From Argopecten irradians (lineage: Eukaryota; Mollusca; Bivalvia; Pectinida; Pectinidae): a stretch of DNA of 64,000 bases. The first letter of the stretch is position 1. Every line of letters starts with the position of its first letter. Where the stretch lies: the NCBI RefSeq assembly GCF_041381155.1, contig NC_091142.1, positions 4,343,778-4,407,777 on the forward strand, in the 5' to 3' direction. The translations under genes were made by a program, and so were the position numbers. Of this stretch, positions 1 through 12,888 are shown one piece after another. Below the pieces are notes generated by a model, which made no database searches, had not been told where the DNA came from, and saw nothing but the letters and a program-made list of their open reading frames with translations.

Positions 1-79
1 TTTTTGAATCATGTGAAACGTATCTTAAATCATTTTTTAAAAAGACACATTAGTAAAGAGGCAAAAATAAAATAAAAAA

Positions 80-980
80 GCTGAAATGAAACTGACTTGT
101 GATTGTACCATACAGGCATATGTTATATTGTCATACGTGAATATTTACGTTGTATATATCTAATTAAATATTATCAAAACCCCCAAAAATGAATAAAATG
201 TTTAAAAAATGATGTTGTTATTGAACGAATCTGTTTATAAATTGTTTTGCAAGAAAAATATTTGCATAACCATGTAAAATAACAAAACCAAAGAATATAG
301 GAAAAAGGAAGACACAAAAGCAAAAATAAAACTGTATTATTTAGGTATATTGGTATTTTTTCGTACATGTATCATATGTGTTGTTTGTTTAAACTTAATA
401 TTATACAATTGTCGACTGATTATGGCGTGCATTACTCAATTTTTCATGACAATGAGATCAAAGACTTCGATATGACACAAGATAGTAGAAATACATTATA
501 TTATATCATAGAGAAGTGGAAAACAATAACAAATAGGCAAAAATAAAACAAGCTAAAGGATTTTTATTAAGTAACTACTTGTGATTGCACTATACCGGCA
601 TATGATAAATTTTCGTACGTGAATTTATATGTTGTATGTTAATAATTAAATATTGTCCAAAACCTTAATTACCTATTTCTTTTATAAGCTTTTTTTCTAG
701 AAAACGCGTTTTTATCCATGTAAAAAGTACCAGAACATAGGAAAAATATATTGAAAAACAGTTGCAAATTATGCAAAATAAAACAACCAAAAAATACTGA
801 CTTGCGACTTGTATACTACAGCTATAGGGGTATTTGGCCATACATGTATTATATATGTTGCATGTAAATAAATGAATGTTGTAAAAACAATCAATTAACA
901 ATTGATTGTGGTGTGTATTGGAATTATCGATCACAATGAGATCACAAGATAGTAGGAATGTAGTTTGTTGTTTTGCCTAC
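80..980. repeat. Diverged tandem repeats (about 240-bp units, 480-bp higher order)
   Basis: Four degenerate copies of an AT-rich unit follow each other. Related blocks begin near 93, 330, 579 and 800, each with a 'cttgtgattg..ac.ata' start and a 'cgtacatg/cgtacgtga' core. Alternate copies are more alike: blocks near 103 and 579, near 361 and 840, and the 'acaatgagatca..agatagtag' blocks near 450 and 935 are each about 480-490 bases apart. This suggests a 240-bp unit duplicated first, then as a pair. No coding sequence is visible. The two short minus-strand frames here are not credible genes. Confidence 0.5.
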
Positions 981-1684
981 GTACTTGTACAATAAAATCA
1001 ATATTTCCAACTGCCTTTATGTGAACTATTATTCAATTTAACAAATATGAAAACAAAAACAAAAACAAAAATAAAACTTTTTAACTTACTCTTGCAAAAG
1101 TGAATTTTTAAATTTTCCGAACAACCTTCCATATACTCATAGAAATGACAAATAATTAAAAATATGACACATTAAAATCAACGAACAACACCATAGTAAG
1201 TACACTTTGGTCTTTGATGGGTTCAACAAAAGTTTATCTTTCATTTGTTTTGATATCAAATCTCTTATTACTATATTACTTTGTGGATCTTCATGTTAAA
1301 TTTTATTGTAGGGATTTGTGGAGACTTTATTCCTAACTCGTGTCGAACAAAGGGACATTGAAATATTAATGCCCGGTAACGTTTCTTTTACACATCTATA
1401 AATATCGCTTTATATGCCATGAAAACTACCTTTATACCACATGAATCCTCTTTTATAGAACTTGAATGATACATCAAAGACGACCACCGTGGTTCATAAA
1501 AGAAACCAATCATGAATGATACGAAAATTTCCTAACGTTAGTTGATTCCTGTTTGACCTTATGGACAGTGTACATTATGAATGGAAAATTTAATTACATT
1601 TCACTATATCATATAAAATCATACATTGTAGTAGATTTACGTTTGACGGATATGGTGTAATTTTCAGTCTTTTGTTCAAAAACG

Positions 1685-2043
1685 TTAAAGATGCTCCACT
1701 GCCGACATATTCATCATATTCAACAATAATTGATGTTTAATCGTGGATATATATGTCTAATTAACACAAAAAAAGATAATATAAAATAATATATTTTGCC
1801 TTTGGTGAATGCGCAATCAGTACTTCATTCCATATGGGATATAGTGCCACGGAATTTTTTCGGGATGCAATTATTTTTTTATATATATATTTTCAACTTG
1901 AAGTAAAATTAGAAGCTCAAACTTTTCAATGGTGGTAATGGTGTAAAGAAAGTAACTTTTGTAACTAAAGAAAATTACTCGATCGTCTGCTCCTGTTTTT
2001 GATAGTGAAAACAATCCATTTGTCAGCGGTGGAGCATCTTTAA
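1685..2043 (+). mobile_element. TTAA-flanked MITE, copy 1
   Basis: A non-coding 0.36-kb element whose ends are inverted copies of AGATGCTCCACYGC, bordered on both sides by TTAA. The same element occurs at about 42425-42705 (decayed, same orientation) and, inverted, at 45495-45851 and 50806-51163. TTAA target duplication is typical of piggyBac and Kolobok superfamilies. I know this terminal sequence as very common in bivalve genomes. It has no transposase of its own and would be mobilised in trans. Confidence 0.85.
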
Positions 2044-3095
2044 AGGTATTATCTATATATAATTTTTTTACATGCCATTGCAAACCGTAGTTGTCTTTTA
2101 TAATGTTTATGACAGAGTTAAAGGGTTTGTGACACAAAAAGTGATAAGTTGTCTATAGATTGGGCCCCCTTTAAGATCACCGAAATAGCCCACTCCATGG
2201 GGATGGCAAATACACACACTGAGATACCAGGCTATACATAGGGCCATCTGGGCAGCTGACCGATATGCAAAAATTTATTGCGATAACGAGGCTGTCAGCC
2301 AGCACACGTCACTGGTTCACCGACTGGCTCACCGCTGCTGATGAGACAGACACGAATAGAGCTAAACACCTAAACTTACAGTTATCTTATCCTGTGTTTC
2401 ACATGAAATAATTACAGGCTGTCAGTATAAATTCAGTGTGGTGCAATGTGCTGCTTATGGCTGCTATAACAATCACAGAAATAAAATAAGTTAAAATAAA
2501 ATATTTTTTTTTAAAACGAGTTCTTTCGCTTTCAAAAAAAGAAGAGTATTCAAAATACATGGTTGCATTATATAAGTGTCAAGTTTGAGCTGACAGAAAA
2601 TCATCATTTGTGTGAATAGATGTATTATATGGAGGCATTAAATTACTCAGGGTCAATTTAACTCATGTTTGAAAAGGTGACCTATTATCTATGACCTGAT
2701 AATGGTATCTATTGTACATATATGTTATAATTACTCAGCCCTGTCTGTTAGTAAACATTATACATGGAATGTGCCTGTTTCAAATGTGTGTTTACTTGTA
2801 ACAACTTAAGGAAAATTTATCATCACCATTGCGTGCTACTTAATTACTCATACGAATGCTGCAGTACACATTATTAAATAGATAATTGCATACTATCAGT
2901 AATAGTATCTGGCTGTATAGTCGTATAAATACATTATATCGAGAAGAGGATTGATGTAATGTATATAAATATTGCAACGAAAGTAACATTTCATAATAAT
3001 AAATATATCAATAGGTAAAATTAATAATAATATAAACAATTTACAGAGATGGGTTTTTTTATTGAAAACTATGCAATTGACATAATATATCTCAC

Positions 3096-3154
3096 GCCAA
3101 CAGACCGTAGATTCCGATTCCATAACCATTGGATCACAGAAACCACATGAACAC
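3096..3154 (-). CDS. P2X7-ballast-like domain, exon B (partial)
   Basis: The exon starts after an acceptor ending TTTTCAACAG and supplies the last base of the split Trp codon. It then reads CSCGFCDPMVMESESTVCW, so W-C-x-C-G-x-C-x-x-M and the later Cys of the ballast signature are all present. In P2X7-like proteins these cysteines bind zinc. A GTGAGA donor follows after TGTTGGC; if it is not used, the frame stays open to about 2896 with no family resemblance. The expected C-terminal half of the domain was not found between 2122 and 3090, so this copy is either incomplete or has a diverged tail. Confidence 0.6.
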
Positions 3155-3683
3155 CTGTTGAAAACAAAAAATACCGGTATAACAAAATATGTATCCACAA
3201 CATAAAATGGAAAAAAAATTGGTAATTGAACCATGTAATTAGCTTTGTCTCACAGTAGTAACCAATGTCATTATTATACATTCCTCTGTTGTTAAGAATA
3301 CAATCCTCATTTACCGAATGCTTCAATTGTTTATTGACATAGTAATAAAGTGTATTACACATTGTTGTCATTGATGTTAATAAAAAAATATTTTATTGAG
3401 ATACATGGATATTTGTAATATGTAGGTATGTAAAATTAGTGTAGTAATTATATAAGTCGTAAGTCACTGATATCAATCATACAAATGCATTTAGGTTAAT
3501 GCATTTGTAAAGTAATAAAAGGATAAATTAATTGTTCTGAATGGATGATTTTAATGTAAAAAAAATTAATCATGTAAGATATATTACAGATTATATTCAC
3601 TTATTAAAAAGAAATTATCTGATGAATATCCACATCTATATTTAATGCCAATAAATTAAAATAATTATAGATCTATTACAAAC

Positions 3684-3861
3684 CATGCTGTGTTTGTCAA
3701 CCGATCTTCTTGGTTTTCTTGATCAGCATCTGAAACATCTGGGGATGTTACCCCCTCCTCCGTAGAAAGAGAATTATCAGTGTTCATCAAAAGGTCAAAC
3801 TGGTATGGGATAATGTCCAGAACAAATCCCAAAGCAGGGATATCACTGTCATTGTTTTCCA
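3684..3861 (-). CDS. P2X7-ballast-like domain, exon A (in mobile element)
   Basis: On the minus strand the exon begins after a pyrimidine-rich acceptor ending CTGCAG and ends at a GT donor directly after GCATG. It encodes an acidic linker with IIPYQFD near its start and ends ...RLTNTAW. The tryptophan codon is split by the intron (phase 2). Joined to exon B it reads TAW|CSCGFC, which matches the opening of the cysteine-rich intracellular 'ballast' domain of P2X7 receptors, a family widespread as stand-alone proteins in molluscs and corals. The entering phase (two leading bases) implies an upstream exon that I did not locate. It is either a host gene fragment captured by the element or the element's own protein. 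Confidence 0.6.
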
Positions 3862-4140
3862 CTGCAGATATTAAAAAAAATACTAGAAGACTCTGTAGTT
3901 TTTCTCTCTAAATATATAGTATCTACAGCAGACAGCAGAGCATGGTGAAACGGATGACGCGTTGGTACCACGTGACTGGCTAGCTCATTAAAGTTTTCTC
4001 CACCGCAGCAATTTACCCTTACTGCCCTTAAAGTAGATAAACAGCTTTGCGGAGTGCTGTGAAACGTGTGTCAGCCAACATTGATGGGGTCAAACTATCA
4101 GAAAATTTATAAAAAGATTTTTGTGTCACAAACCCTTTAA

Positions 4141-5290
4141 TACTAATTAAACTATGTAAACATTTCATTCTATAAATATATGTAATGATAAAAATTTCAT
4201 TATCTTCTCTAATCCTCGGCAGATAATTTTGATGAATTATGCAAAAAAGGAAAGACTTTTTGTGAAGGCTATTGTGTTAAGACTATCTAATAATTTTTGC
4301 GTTTCTGGGCATTCCCATCATAGTTAGGTAATGATTTTAAGTTCAGAGTTACATAGAACACATTAAGGGGAAATAACTTATCCGATTTTTGAATGTGATG
4401 AATCACTCTTTTTTGTTACACAGAAAGGAATTTCGTAGATTTTTGCACCAAGCTATTGTATCGATGTTTTAAAAAGCATTATTCCACTTTTTGGTACCAG
4501 ATCCAGATGGTATTACATCTGATTTAATTATAGTTTTATAAAAAAAAAAGTTTAGAACCTCTTTTGGGTTTTGAGAAGGAATTGCAAGTTAATTGGTACA
4601 TCTTTTAATTTCATCATTCACTTAGTCATTCCAGTCGGTTGGGCATTTGGCTAGTGTTCGCGGGTCCCGGATTCCAATCCGAGTTTGGCCGTTTTATTTT
4701 TTTCCTCTCCTATTACACAGTATTGAATCCCGTCTTTCCCGATAAACATAAAATCTCGAGAATTACACAAATAATACGCCTACTAAAATCATTCATAGGG
4801 ACTAATACACCGTGGATTTTTTAGCCTAATCTGGCATCAAAACGATGAACTTGTCAAAGGTCAGTGTTTGGTGAGGTCCACTAGGTGAAGAATGACGCTC
4901 GTGTTAGTTTACGATTCAAAATGTTATAGTGATTTGGAAATGATTTGCCAAATATCATTTGTTTTAGTCTGGCAGAACCTGCAGCTCGTTTGCTGCTTTC
5001 ACTTTACTGCAATCAAAGGCAACAAAATCAAATTGATGATGTTGAAATGAATATTTTTTATGACGTAATTTTTTTGATCAAAATATTGATTGTCATCAAC
5101 GTATTGCAATTACATTTCATTTCTATTCGCCATTAAAAATGAGAAGCAGCAAAGATGGGGTACAAATCTTGCAAAGCTATAATACCTTGTATCCATGTCA
5201 TGGTTTAAAAAAACAGAGATAAAAATTGTAACATAATCAAACCTGTAGAAAACTACGGTGGCGTATTAGGGCCACTATATAATTTTTATT
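4141..5290. other. Non-coding stretch with a tRNA-like SINE head
   Basis: No gene is visible. At about 4618-4695 a tRNA-like block has an A-box-like CCAGTCGGTTGGGC and a B-box-like GATTCCAATCC separated by about 35 bases. It resembles the head of a tRNA-derived SINE rather than a functional tRNA, because I could not fold acceptor and anticodon stems. The rest is AT-rich unique-looking sequence. Confidence 0.4.
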
Positions 5291-5293
5291 TGT

Positions 5294-5367
5294 CTTGTAC
5301 ATACAAATTATTTTCTTGTACGTACAAGTTATTTTCTTGTACGTTCAAGTTATTATCTTGTACGTCT
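5294..5367 (+). repeat. 21-bp short tandem repeat (about 3.5 copies)
   Basis: The unit is CTTGTACGTACAAGTTATTTT with one or two changes per copy. The first 14 bases of the unit are themselves a palindrome (CTTGTACGTACAAG), so each copy can form a small hairpin. Confidence 0.8.
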
Positions 5368-5639
5368 TTGTTTTCGACTGTATCCTGGCAAAAATCAGTA
5401 TATCATTTTATTTTATCAAACAAATAGTGTTATCATTTGCTTTATATAATATCATAATTCGTGCAATTTTTTTATGATGGGAGACATTAGGTGGGTTATT
5501 AAACAAGTAATATTCAATGGAATTATAATGCAAATTTCGTAATCGCTGTACAATTAAAAGGAAACGTCCCTTGGGAGTAATATAATTAAAAATCAATTGA
5601 TATGTTCCTCTTTCAAAATGTATTGATTGTGACGTCATG

Positions 5640-6218
5640 TCTTACGTTTCGGAGAAAATTACGTGAATTGCGCTCACAAAATATTTACGTAACAATCGAA
5701 ACCTACCAGCAAGGGAGCTAACTCTGTAATATGCAAAGACGGAATACCGTGTATAAACAATGTACCTACTTCCCATTATTCCTACTATTATAACAAACTA
5801 CATAGTATAACAAAAGATATACATTTATCACGATAGAAAGTGTTTTAACTGAAAAAGTCTTATCCATTTGCCAATTATCTATGATAAATATAATAAATGA
5901 TGATATTACCAATTATTATATGCCTGCTGCTTTTGCTGTCTTTTGATTGGCCAATACGCTTCTCAGAAGTATTCATTAACTGCGATATTAACCCCGAAAT
6001 CGGCGGCGAAAAGCACGCGAGGTTTCTGGACTCAGTCCAGATACCTCTCGTGAGTCCAGTAACCTGTGTCAAAAATAGATCGAGGAAAACTCCCTTGAGA
6101 TGTGACGTCATAATCATTTTTGACGTCATGTCGTACCCAAATATAGCGTAACGGGAGTTTCCCTCATTCAATGACGTCAGGATAGTCCATTGTGACATCA
6201 TTATTATGGCGGAAGGCA
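5640..6218. other. Non-coding; cluster of TGACGTCA palindromes
   Basis: No gene is supported. Exact or near TGACGTCA (CRE-like) palindromes occur at about 6104, 6120 and 6170, and a short hairpin TCTGGACTCAGTCCAGA lies near 6027. The two overlapping frames seen here on opposite strands are mirror images through this palindromic sequence and have no family resemblance. The same 8-mer recurs near dispersed repeats elsewhere in the window. Confidence 0.4.
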
Positions 6219-6227
6219 GCAAGTTTA

Positions 6228-6686
6228 TAGACTGGTTCCCGCCTCAGTTACCTCCCTTGCGTACGCTTCACTGAGGACCGGTAGCGAGTAGCCATCTTGA
6301 GTGAGAATTCCAACTCCAGAGTAGTGCGCATCATTTCTGCGCATGATATGTCATCATGGAGACGGCTACTTCCGTTAAGAGAAAATAACGTCATTAACGT
6401 CGTTCCTATGAACACACTAAACTCTGTTAGCACGAAATGATTTCAAAACTTAAGATCTTATTTAATTTTGTTTATATATCGTTCAAATAAATTATTTATT
6501 CTTTACGTTAAGATCCGTCGCTTCGTGCGTAAAGGGGTTTCCCACGTCTAAAAAAAGTGATAACAGCGAACCGGATATGTAGATTGACCAATCAAAAAAA
6601 ATCATCATGGTTACCCGCTACCGGTCCCTAGAGAGCGGAGCGCAGCCTGGCGGAGAGTAGAGAACTAAGGGAAGGGAACCAGTCTA
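6228..6686. mobile_element. Mutator-like MITE (TAGACTGG...CCAGTCTA) with 9-bp target duplication
   Basis: A 459-bp foldback. The left end TAGACTGGTTCCC is matched by the inverted right end GGGAACCAGTCTA. A second inverted pair (GACCGGTAGCG near 6276 and CGCTACCGGTCC near 6618) continues the arms. The flanks are GCAAGTTTA (6219-6227) and GTAAGTTTA (6687-6695), a 9-bp direct repeat with one mismatch. A 9-bp duplication fits Mutator-like transposition. It is non-coding and non-autonomous. Confidence 0.7.
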
Positions 6687-6954
6687 GTAAGTTTACTGCG
6701 ATCAACGGTTATCAACAGAAATTAACCGCAAAATTTCAATTTATGGAAACTGTCCAAGAATTCCAGACGGGCTGCAGTTGATACAATATTCCGATTCTAC
6801 CATTCTACACCGTTAGCAAGGAGCATTTGGATATTTACCATTAATACTACATGTAATTACTTTTGTAAACAGAAAGTTTGCAAATACCATCCTGTTTTTG
6901 TAGTTATTTCTTTTTGAAGAGCCGCGTAAATATATATAAGTTTCATATGATAAA

Positions 6955-7097
6955 ACAGTTATCGACCTATTTTCAGGTGGATACGGTGAGTTATCAACCC
7001 TCGTAAATGAAATAACCCTCGGCCTCCGGCCTCGGGACATATCACTTACTCGGGTTGATAACTTACTGTATCCACTTGAATATAGGTCGATAACTGT
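6955..7097. repeat. Long hairpin (47-bp arms)
   Basis: Arms 6955-7001 and 7051-7097 are inverted copies with only a few mismatches (GATACGGTGAGTTATCAACC in the left arm). The GC-rich loop contains CGGCCTCCGGCCTCGGG. A shorter version of the same arm sequence lies at 14189-14249. Confidence 0.85.
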
Positions 7098-7199
7098 ATA
7101 ATATAAATACCGAGTAAACAGTTTTTTTTTATATATTTCAAAGCTCAAACAATTTTGAATATTACACCCTTCAATCTCTTTCATTGTTTGCCGATTGAT

Positions 7200-10100
7200 T
7201 AAATGACCCTTTTATGTACAATAAGTTGTATTGATATAAAGAGAAAATCAATCATATATGGCTTATATAGTATCTTAAATGGATGTTCATTTGATATGAG
7301 ATTTTATGAAACGAGTCTTGAAAGTTTATAATTTTGCAAGCCTTGGTGAGAATAATGAAATGGATATCAGTCGGATTATATGATAAAATAACATAACATT
7401 AAACATGCCGTAATATCATGTAACCCGCGAAATGTATTGAAAATCTTCGCATACCGACATGTCACTAGTACATATTTCTCTATTCAATTTATTTTGTATA
7501 TTGTTTCATGTCTTACAGTCTTGCAATAATTTTGTTCCAATGTTGGTTCTATCAAACGCTCATTCGTCTATTCAAATAATAAACTGCCCTTTCAGAATTG
7601 ACTCGTAGAAACCAATATAATGGATCAAAACTTCATTTAAAATTTTAAACATTAAAACGTCGCTTTCTCTGTAGTCTTTAGAAGGAATTGTTTGCTGGCC
7701 TGTGAATGGTTAAGAATTGTTCCTCTTAGCTGCCTTCAGTTTTACAATGGAGTATCGAGGATGACGTTGATGATTGGCGAAATTTGAAATATTGTTAAGT
7801 TTAATTATAACACTTTACCTTAAAAATGTATGCCGATGACTGCTAACACCACAATGACGACCACATCGTGTAATAGCGCCACCATTCCTATTAAGAAGTC
7901 ACCTTGAAATAAAACTGTGAACAAAATAACATTCACTAACTCATTTAAATAAAGCCTCGGAAGTATATTGCATCTGTGAATCATTCAAACGAACTAATTC
8001 GTAAGTGTATAAGAAGTAACACCGTATATGCAAATAAAATTTATAAAACTGTCTCCAAAGACATTCTAAATACGTTCCAATCGTCCATCGCCGAAATCAT
8101 TGATCTGCCAATTACTACCTAAAATAAAACAAGTAAGTTATAATAGTTAATGTTATTACAAAACCAAATGTGCAATAATTTACAACACTAATATTGGCTG
8201 TATGGCTCTGGCGCAGCTAATACTTTCATTAGAGTTCAAGAGGTCATGAAAAGACTGGGTTAATTTCAATGAAAGAGACGAATTACAAACAACCATTGTA
8301 AATCTGCTACCGGTCGTAATGACAGTGATGCTCTAGTTAAATCTCTACTTGGAGGAGAAATTAATTTAGTTGAAATCAGACTGCACCATCGGAAATATGA
8401 GGAAATATCTGGGTTTGTAAATCACCATTTTCCCTCAAGGGGCGCCGCCATATTGTATAGTCAAGCAGCTATTGTAGGGTGGATTTCATTGGAAACTACG
8501 AGAGATCAATGTCACCTGAAAAGTTTCATATATTTCCAAATAAATGTTCTTACACACAAGCTGTGTCATTTTTTCATAAATCAAAGTTTGCTTTCCTCCT
8601 TTTCTTTATACCAATGTGAAAACAAGCGCTGCACGCGATGTGATGTTTACAAGAGCAATATATCCTACACAAATATTGGTGACGGCTGACACTGCACAAA
8701 TGTACAGTCCGCATAACCGTGACATGCACTTGAAGGTATATTGGTTAATGTGATATTAAAATTATCCATGCTACCTGATATTAGCTAGATATTGATGTTA
8801 TATGAGAATACATGTATGTTTAATTTGCTAGAAAATAGACGAAAGTCGTGTAATGTGATATTAATGGTTTTATTACATATACAACATGTTGCCATTATGT
8901 TGTAAAAATATGTAATATCTTTTGAACTTTAATAAAATTAAAATATGATGTTTCTACATTGGTGTGTATTAGTTTTTCTCTCATACCTACAGGTATGTCA
9001 CGCGGTTTTTGACAGTTTAATAATCGGACATTTGTGATATTATTGATTTGTTCTACTCGAACGTATTTAATATTCCAAGTCGAGAAGTAAAATACAAAGC
9101 TTCATTTTAAATATAATAGTCGTTTCTTTATAGTGATATATTGCTTTAACGTATTTACCTATATACCTGTGATTTTTTTATCTAATCCTTCTTAGCACTT
9201 TTCAATGCCGGAAACCCTTGCGTCAGTGAATTAGAGACTATTGTGTATCACTTTGAGACTAAGTGCTGTTTACCTGTTTGTTCCTATATGCTTTGTATAT
9301 TATCATTTTGTATTACTTGTATATTCACTTTAGGCCTAGGTTTGGACGTGTAGAGTTGGATATTTCTCCGCTCTGCACCCGACTGTAATAAATCAGTATA
9401 TAGAAAATTTCATCTTTGGATTATTCTTTTTTCAAAGACTACATTAGAGCTATTTCCCCAATGTAGTACATATGCAGTCTAATAGCCTCAGGCTGTAAAT
9501 GCATGGCTATCCATGCACAACAACTGTGACGTCACTGCGTTAACAAAATTATTATTTTCGCGGTGAGTTTTAACGTTATTTACAGAAATTATGCTGGTTT
9601 GAATGTATTAAAACTAATGGTCTCTAAATTAGTTCAATTTATCATATGAAAACGTAAGAGTTATGCCCCCTGCCTTCTATAGCAGTAGAACTCTCAAATT
9701 GGGAGATGGATAAAATCCTTTTTAATCTAGTTTACGTACAGGGAAGGCGCACAATATTTGCTCCCATAGATTTGTTTGCCAAAAATGTTATTGATTGAAT
9801 ATTGAATGGATATTTTCAATTGAAATTTAGTCTTGGTAAATATCAATATTGTGTTTGTCTTCTATTTGATAAAGAATGCAAGCAACGGGATTTGCGTTAA
9901 TAATATCACGGAAATTTCGTGTATCGAGAATTAATTCCCCCTAACTTATTTCTCAAAGTGACGACTTTTCATTTATTTTTATATCGTTTGAGATAAATGT
10001 GAATTTTGTGTTATCTCTATTGCTCTGCATGTTTGGAAGAAATAAAAAAGAAATAATAATAATATCATTTAATTTCATATGTTAATGATACGCTCATTTC

Positions 10101-10320
10101 TATTAGTCAATGAGGCTTTGTTTGCATAGAATGGAAGAGTTGCACGTCGAGTAATATGACGCCATGCATAAAGAACGCAAGAATGGGCTAGGATATCAAT
10201 GCGCCACACCTGAATTTGTTTTATTGTAAAAATAAATAAAAGTAATGAAAATAAAGGAGTAATTAGTATCTCACTTAAGCTTACATTATAAGCATCATTC
10301 CTAATGTCTTTTGGGTTTAA
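7200..10320. other. Non-coding stretch
   Basis: I see no supportable gene. A block at about 9479-9600 (GCCTCAGGCTGTAAATGCAT onward, with GCGTTAACAAAATTA) is repeated with divergence at about 56530-56660, so it belongs to a dispersed repeat. The 78-codon frame near 8453 starts beside a GGCGCCGCCATATTG motif but shows no recognisable domain. Confidence 0.35.
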
Positions 10321-10593
10321 GAAGTCATAGACAAAAAACATTCATTTCTTAAAAAAAAGATTACCCTTCCGTTATTAGACCAAATTTACAAAGATGGCAA
10401 CGCACTCAATTATATCTTTCAATTGAGAGAGAACATCCCAAGAGTTCTTATAAATAACGAATACTACAAACCTATTAAAGTTTACGGAAATGATTTTCAA
10501 AACATTTCGCATCATGTAAGGACAGCAGTGACAATTCTGGGAAATTGCTTCGATTGCCTAGATTTCATGTGGTGTTACGCAATCAATGAATGA
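10321..10593 (+). other. Stop-free 90-codon stretch, no start codon
   Basis: This frame stays open for 90 codons and ends at TGA, without an ATG near its start. Its composition (LPLLDQIYKDGNALNYIFQL and onward) looks more protein-like than the neighbouring chance frames. I recognise no family and no clear splice sites. It may be a decayed exon or chance. Confidence 0.15.
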
Positions 10594-10599
10594 GATAAT

Positions 10600-12360
10600 C
10601 TACATTGACTGGGGAATACAGGTCCAAATAATTGTAGTTAGTAAGTTATTCTTGGGTCTTCGGGAGTGTGAATAAAATTACATGTACCTTGTTAGATACC
10701 AAATCGCAAATTACACCCTTAAATTAAAGTCATGTACGTGTAGATCAGAACTATATGTAATATAGTTTTTTTTAAGATTTAGTTTACCAAACTTTTGCCG
10801 TAAGTTGTGAAACAATGATTGAAATATGTAACAACCAAAACAGGTAAGTTCCATCATTAGTTAGATTGTCACTTTTACCTAAACTCCGCCCACAGTTTGA
10901 CTGACATCATTCCTGAGCCACTAGGCGCGCATGCGACTGGTTGAAACTATTCAAGTCATTTTTAGTTTGAACGATCCGAAAGCCATTACTGGAAATTTCT
11001 CCGAGATGTCGTGATTGAAAAAATAAATACATGATTTTCTTTTCTGTGGGCTATATCTTGGTGCAGAAGCCCTAAAGCCTCAATCCATAGCAGAATGAGA
11101 ATACTATTTAATCATAAAAGCCATTATCTATTGCTTGGTCGTTAAGGGGTATCTAATAGAGGTTACGATTTTTGTTTATTATCAAATGACACCAAATAAT
11201 TCTAAACTTTAGAATCAAAATACAATTTATAAATTTGATTTTTTGTTGTCATTATGTCGATATCCGAGCATTAATTTATCAATAATTCTGTTTCCTCATT
11301 TTGCATTTACCGACAACCAGGAAAGCCTAAAAGCGTCTAACTTATTATTATTACATTAACTTATTATTATTATATTAATATATATTTAAGTATGAATTTT
11401 ACAGTTATGCAGCAATATATATTCGTTTCAAGCATGAATGCAATGTTAAAACGTTGAAAATAGTTCAGCCATAACTTGATGAAACTTACGATTTATTGAG
11501 ATCCGCCATGTTGTCGTACTGTGTGCACCATAAGAGATACATTTCACTAAGGTAAGACATTCAGTTTCTATTGACTAAATACCAGCAGAGAAATATCGAA
11601 GTATTTTGTTTAAAAATATGTAGTTTATTAATCATTAAAATATTTGTTATATCTATAATCTAGTTTTTACTTTACCATTATATTCATTATAACACACATA
11701 TATTGCTTTTTTTTAATTGATTGAGTGTTTCCGCTGTTTCAAACTTAATATTTTTCTACCAGTTCATAGTACAGGAATTTTCAATTATGAATTGTTTATG
11801 ACAATGTAGAAATCAGATAACAAAATTTGAAAAAAAAGGAGATGAATAATTGCTAGAAATATCTTCAAATGGACAGTAATATATTTTTTTCAATGTTCAA
11901 TTATTTTCCCCATTTTTCATATATTCAGGTGACAGTTATATTACATATATTTGAAATAACTAAGCACCAATAGAGTGGTATTGTTGCATTATGTACCTGG
12001 AGAAGTGTATGAATTAATATGTTTATAGCTATTTGCGCCGGGTTTTTTTTGTTTTTTTTTTTGTTTTTTTGGTTTTTTTTCATACTCACGAATCAAGAAA
12101 AGCTTTACATATGTTGTTCACCACTAAAAGTTACCATTATATCGAGAATTACAATACTTACAATGCATTTAATTTTACACAAACGGATAAGATTTCAAAA
12201 AGAATTTAGTCAGTACAGCCAAACATCATCATAGTGAAATGAGTGCACGTACACATATTCAGACCATAAATCTAAATTGTACAGGTCACATCTTTACAGT
12301 GTAATTAGTAATTGTAAAGTGATTTTTTTTTCATTTAAACATACAGAACACATAAAAATT
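10600..12360. other. Non-coding; probable 5' intron or upstream region of the fucosyltransferase
   Basis: No coding exon is recognised. The stretch contains T-rich microsatellite sequence (12041-12081) and AT-rich filler. A short first exon of the fucosyltransferase encoding its cytoplasmic tail is expected here or further upstream, but cannot be picked by eye. Confidence 0.3.
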
Positions 12361-12361
12361 A

Positions 12362-12520
12362 TCTGGTGTAATCAATATTCATTTATGCATTGAACGTCTT
12401 TAAGTTGGCATTCATAACCAATATGAATGCCAACTGGACATGGTCATAGGCAAATCCCATGAGGAGCGCTAGCCAACTGAAAGACGTTCAATGCTTATAT
12501 TTACATTTGATTACAATACC
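12362..12520. repeat. Nested hairpin
   Basis: Outer arms (about 12362-12409 and 12472-12520) share GCATTGAACGTCTTT and GTTGGC in inverted orientation. Inside the left half, a second perfect hairpin TTGGCATTCATA...TATGAATGCCAA spans 12405-12433. The structure could fold as a cruciform with a side arm. It lies about 370 bp upstream of the fucosyltransferase exon. Confidence 0.75.
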
Positions 12521-12888
12521 ATGTTGAAATAACAAAGGATTCAGCATCTATAATTAATAAATTATTCGTTATTGTCAATGATGGAACAGCCATTTGAACA
12601 ACCGTTTTCTGTGATCGCTGGCGCGACAATTGTGACGTGACAATGATAATGACGTTATGAGAAGCGATTGAAGTTCATAGTCTATATGACTGCCAACTGC
12701 GCTTGGTAAGGTTACATAGTGGGGCTGTAGTGGAAATCTAAATATAAGGCATCAAACATGTTAATTTTTGCCTTTGAATGAGTTTTACGACTTAATGGCT
12801 TTCAATATATAAGCGAAGAAAAAAATTCATGTCAAACATTTTTGCCCAGTTATTACACTTTTAACTAAATACAAAATCTATTTTACAG

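Larger units (their letters stand above)
2118..4140. mobile_element. 2.0-kb TTAA-flanked TIR element carrying a P2X7-ballast-like domain
   Basis: The segment is bounded by TTAA at 2118-2121 and 4137-4140. Just inside are perfect 19-bp inverted repeats, AGGGTTTGTGACACAAAAA at 2122-2140 and its complement at 4118-4136. TTAA target sites suggest piggyBac or Kolobok. A TA (Tc1/mariner) reading is also possible because the repeat can be extended by two bases. I see no transposase. On the minus strand the interior carries two exons of a ballast-like domain (separate entries). It lies 75 bp from MITE copy 1. Confidence 0.65.

Noticed and set aside
5875-6222. Pair of opposite-strand proteins
   Set aside because: The overlapping frames on both strands arise from palindromic, TGACGTCA-rich DNA and show no family resemblance.
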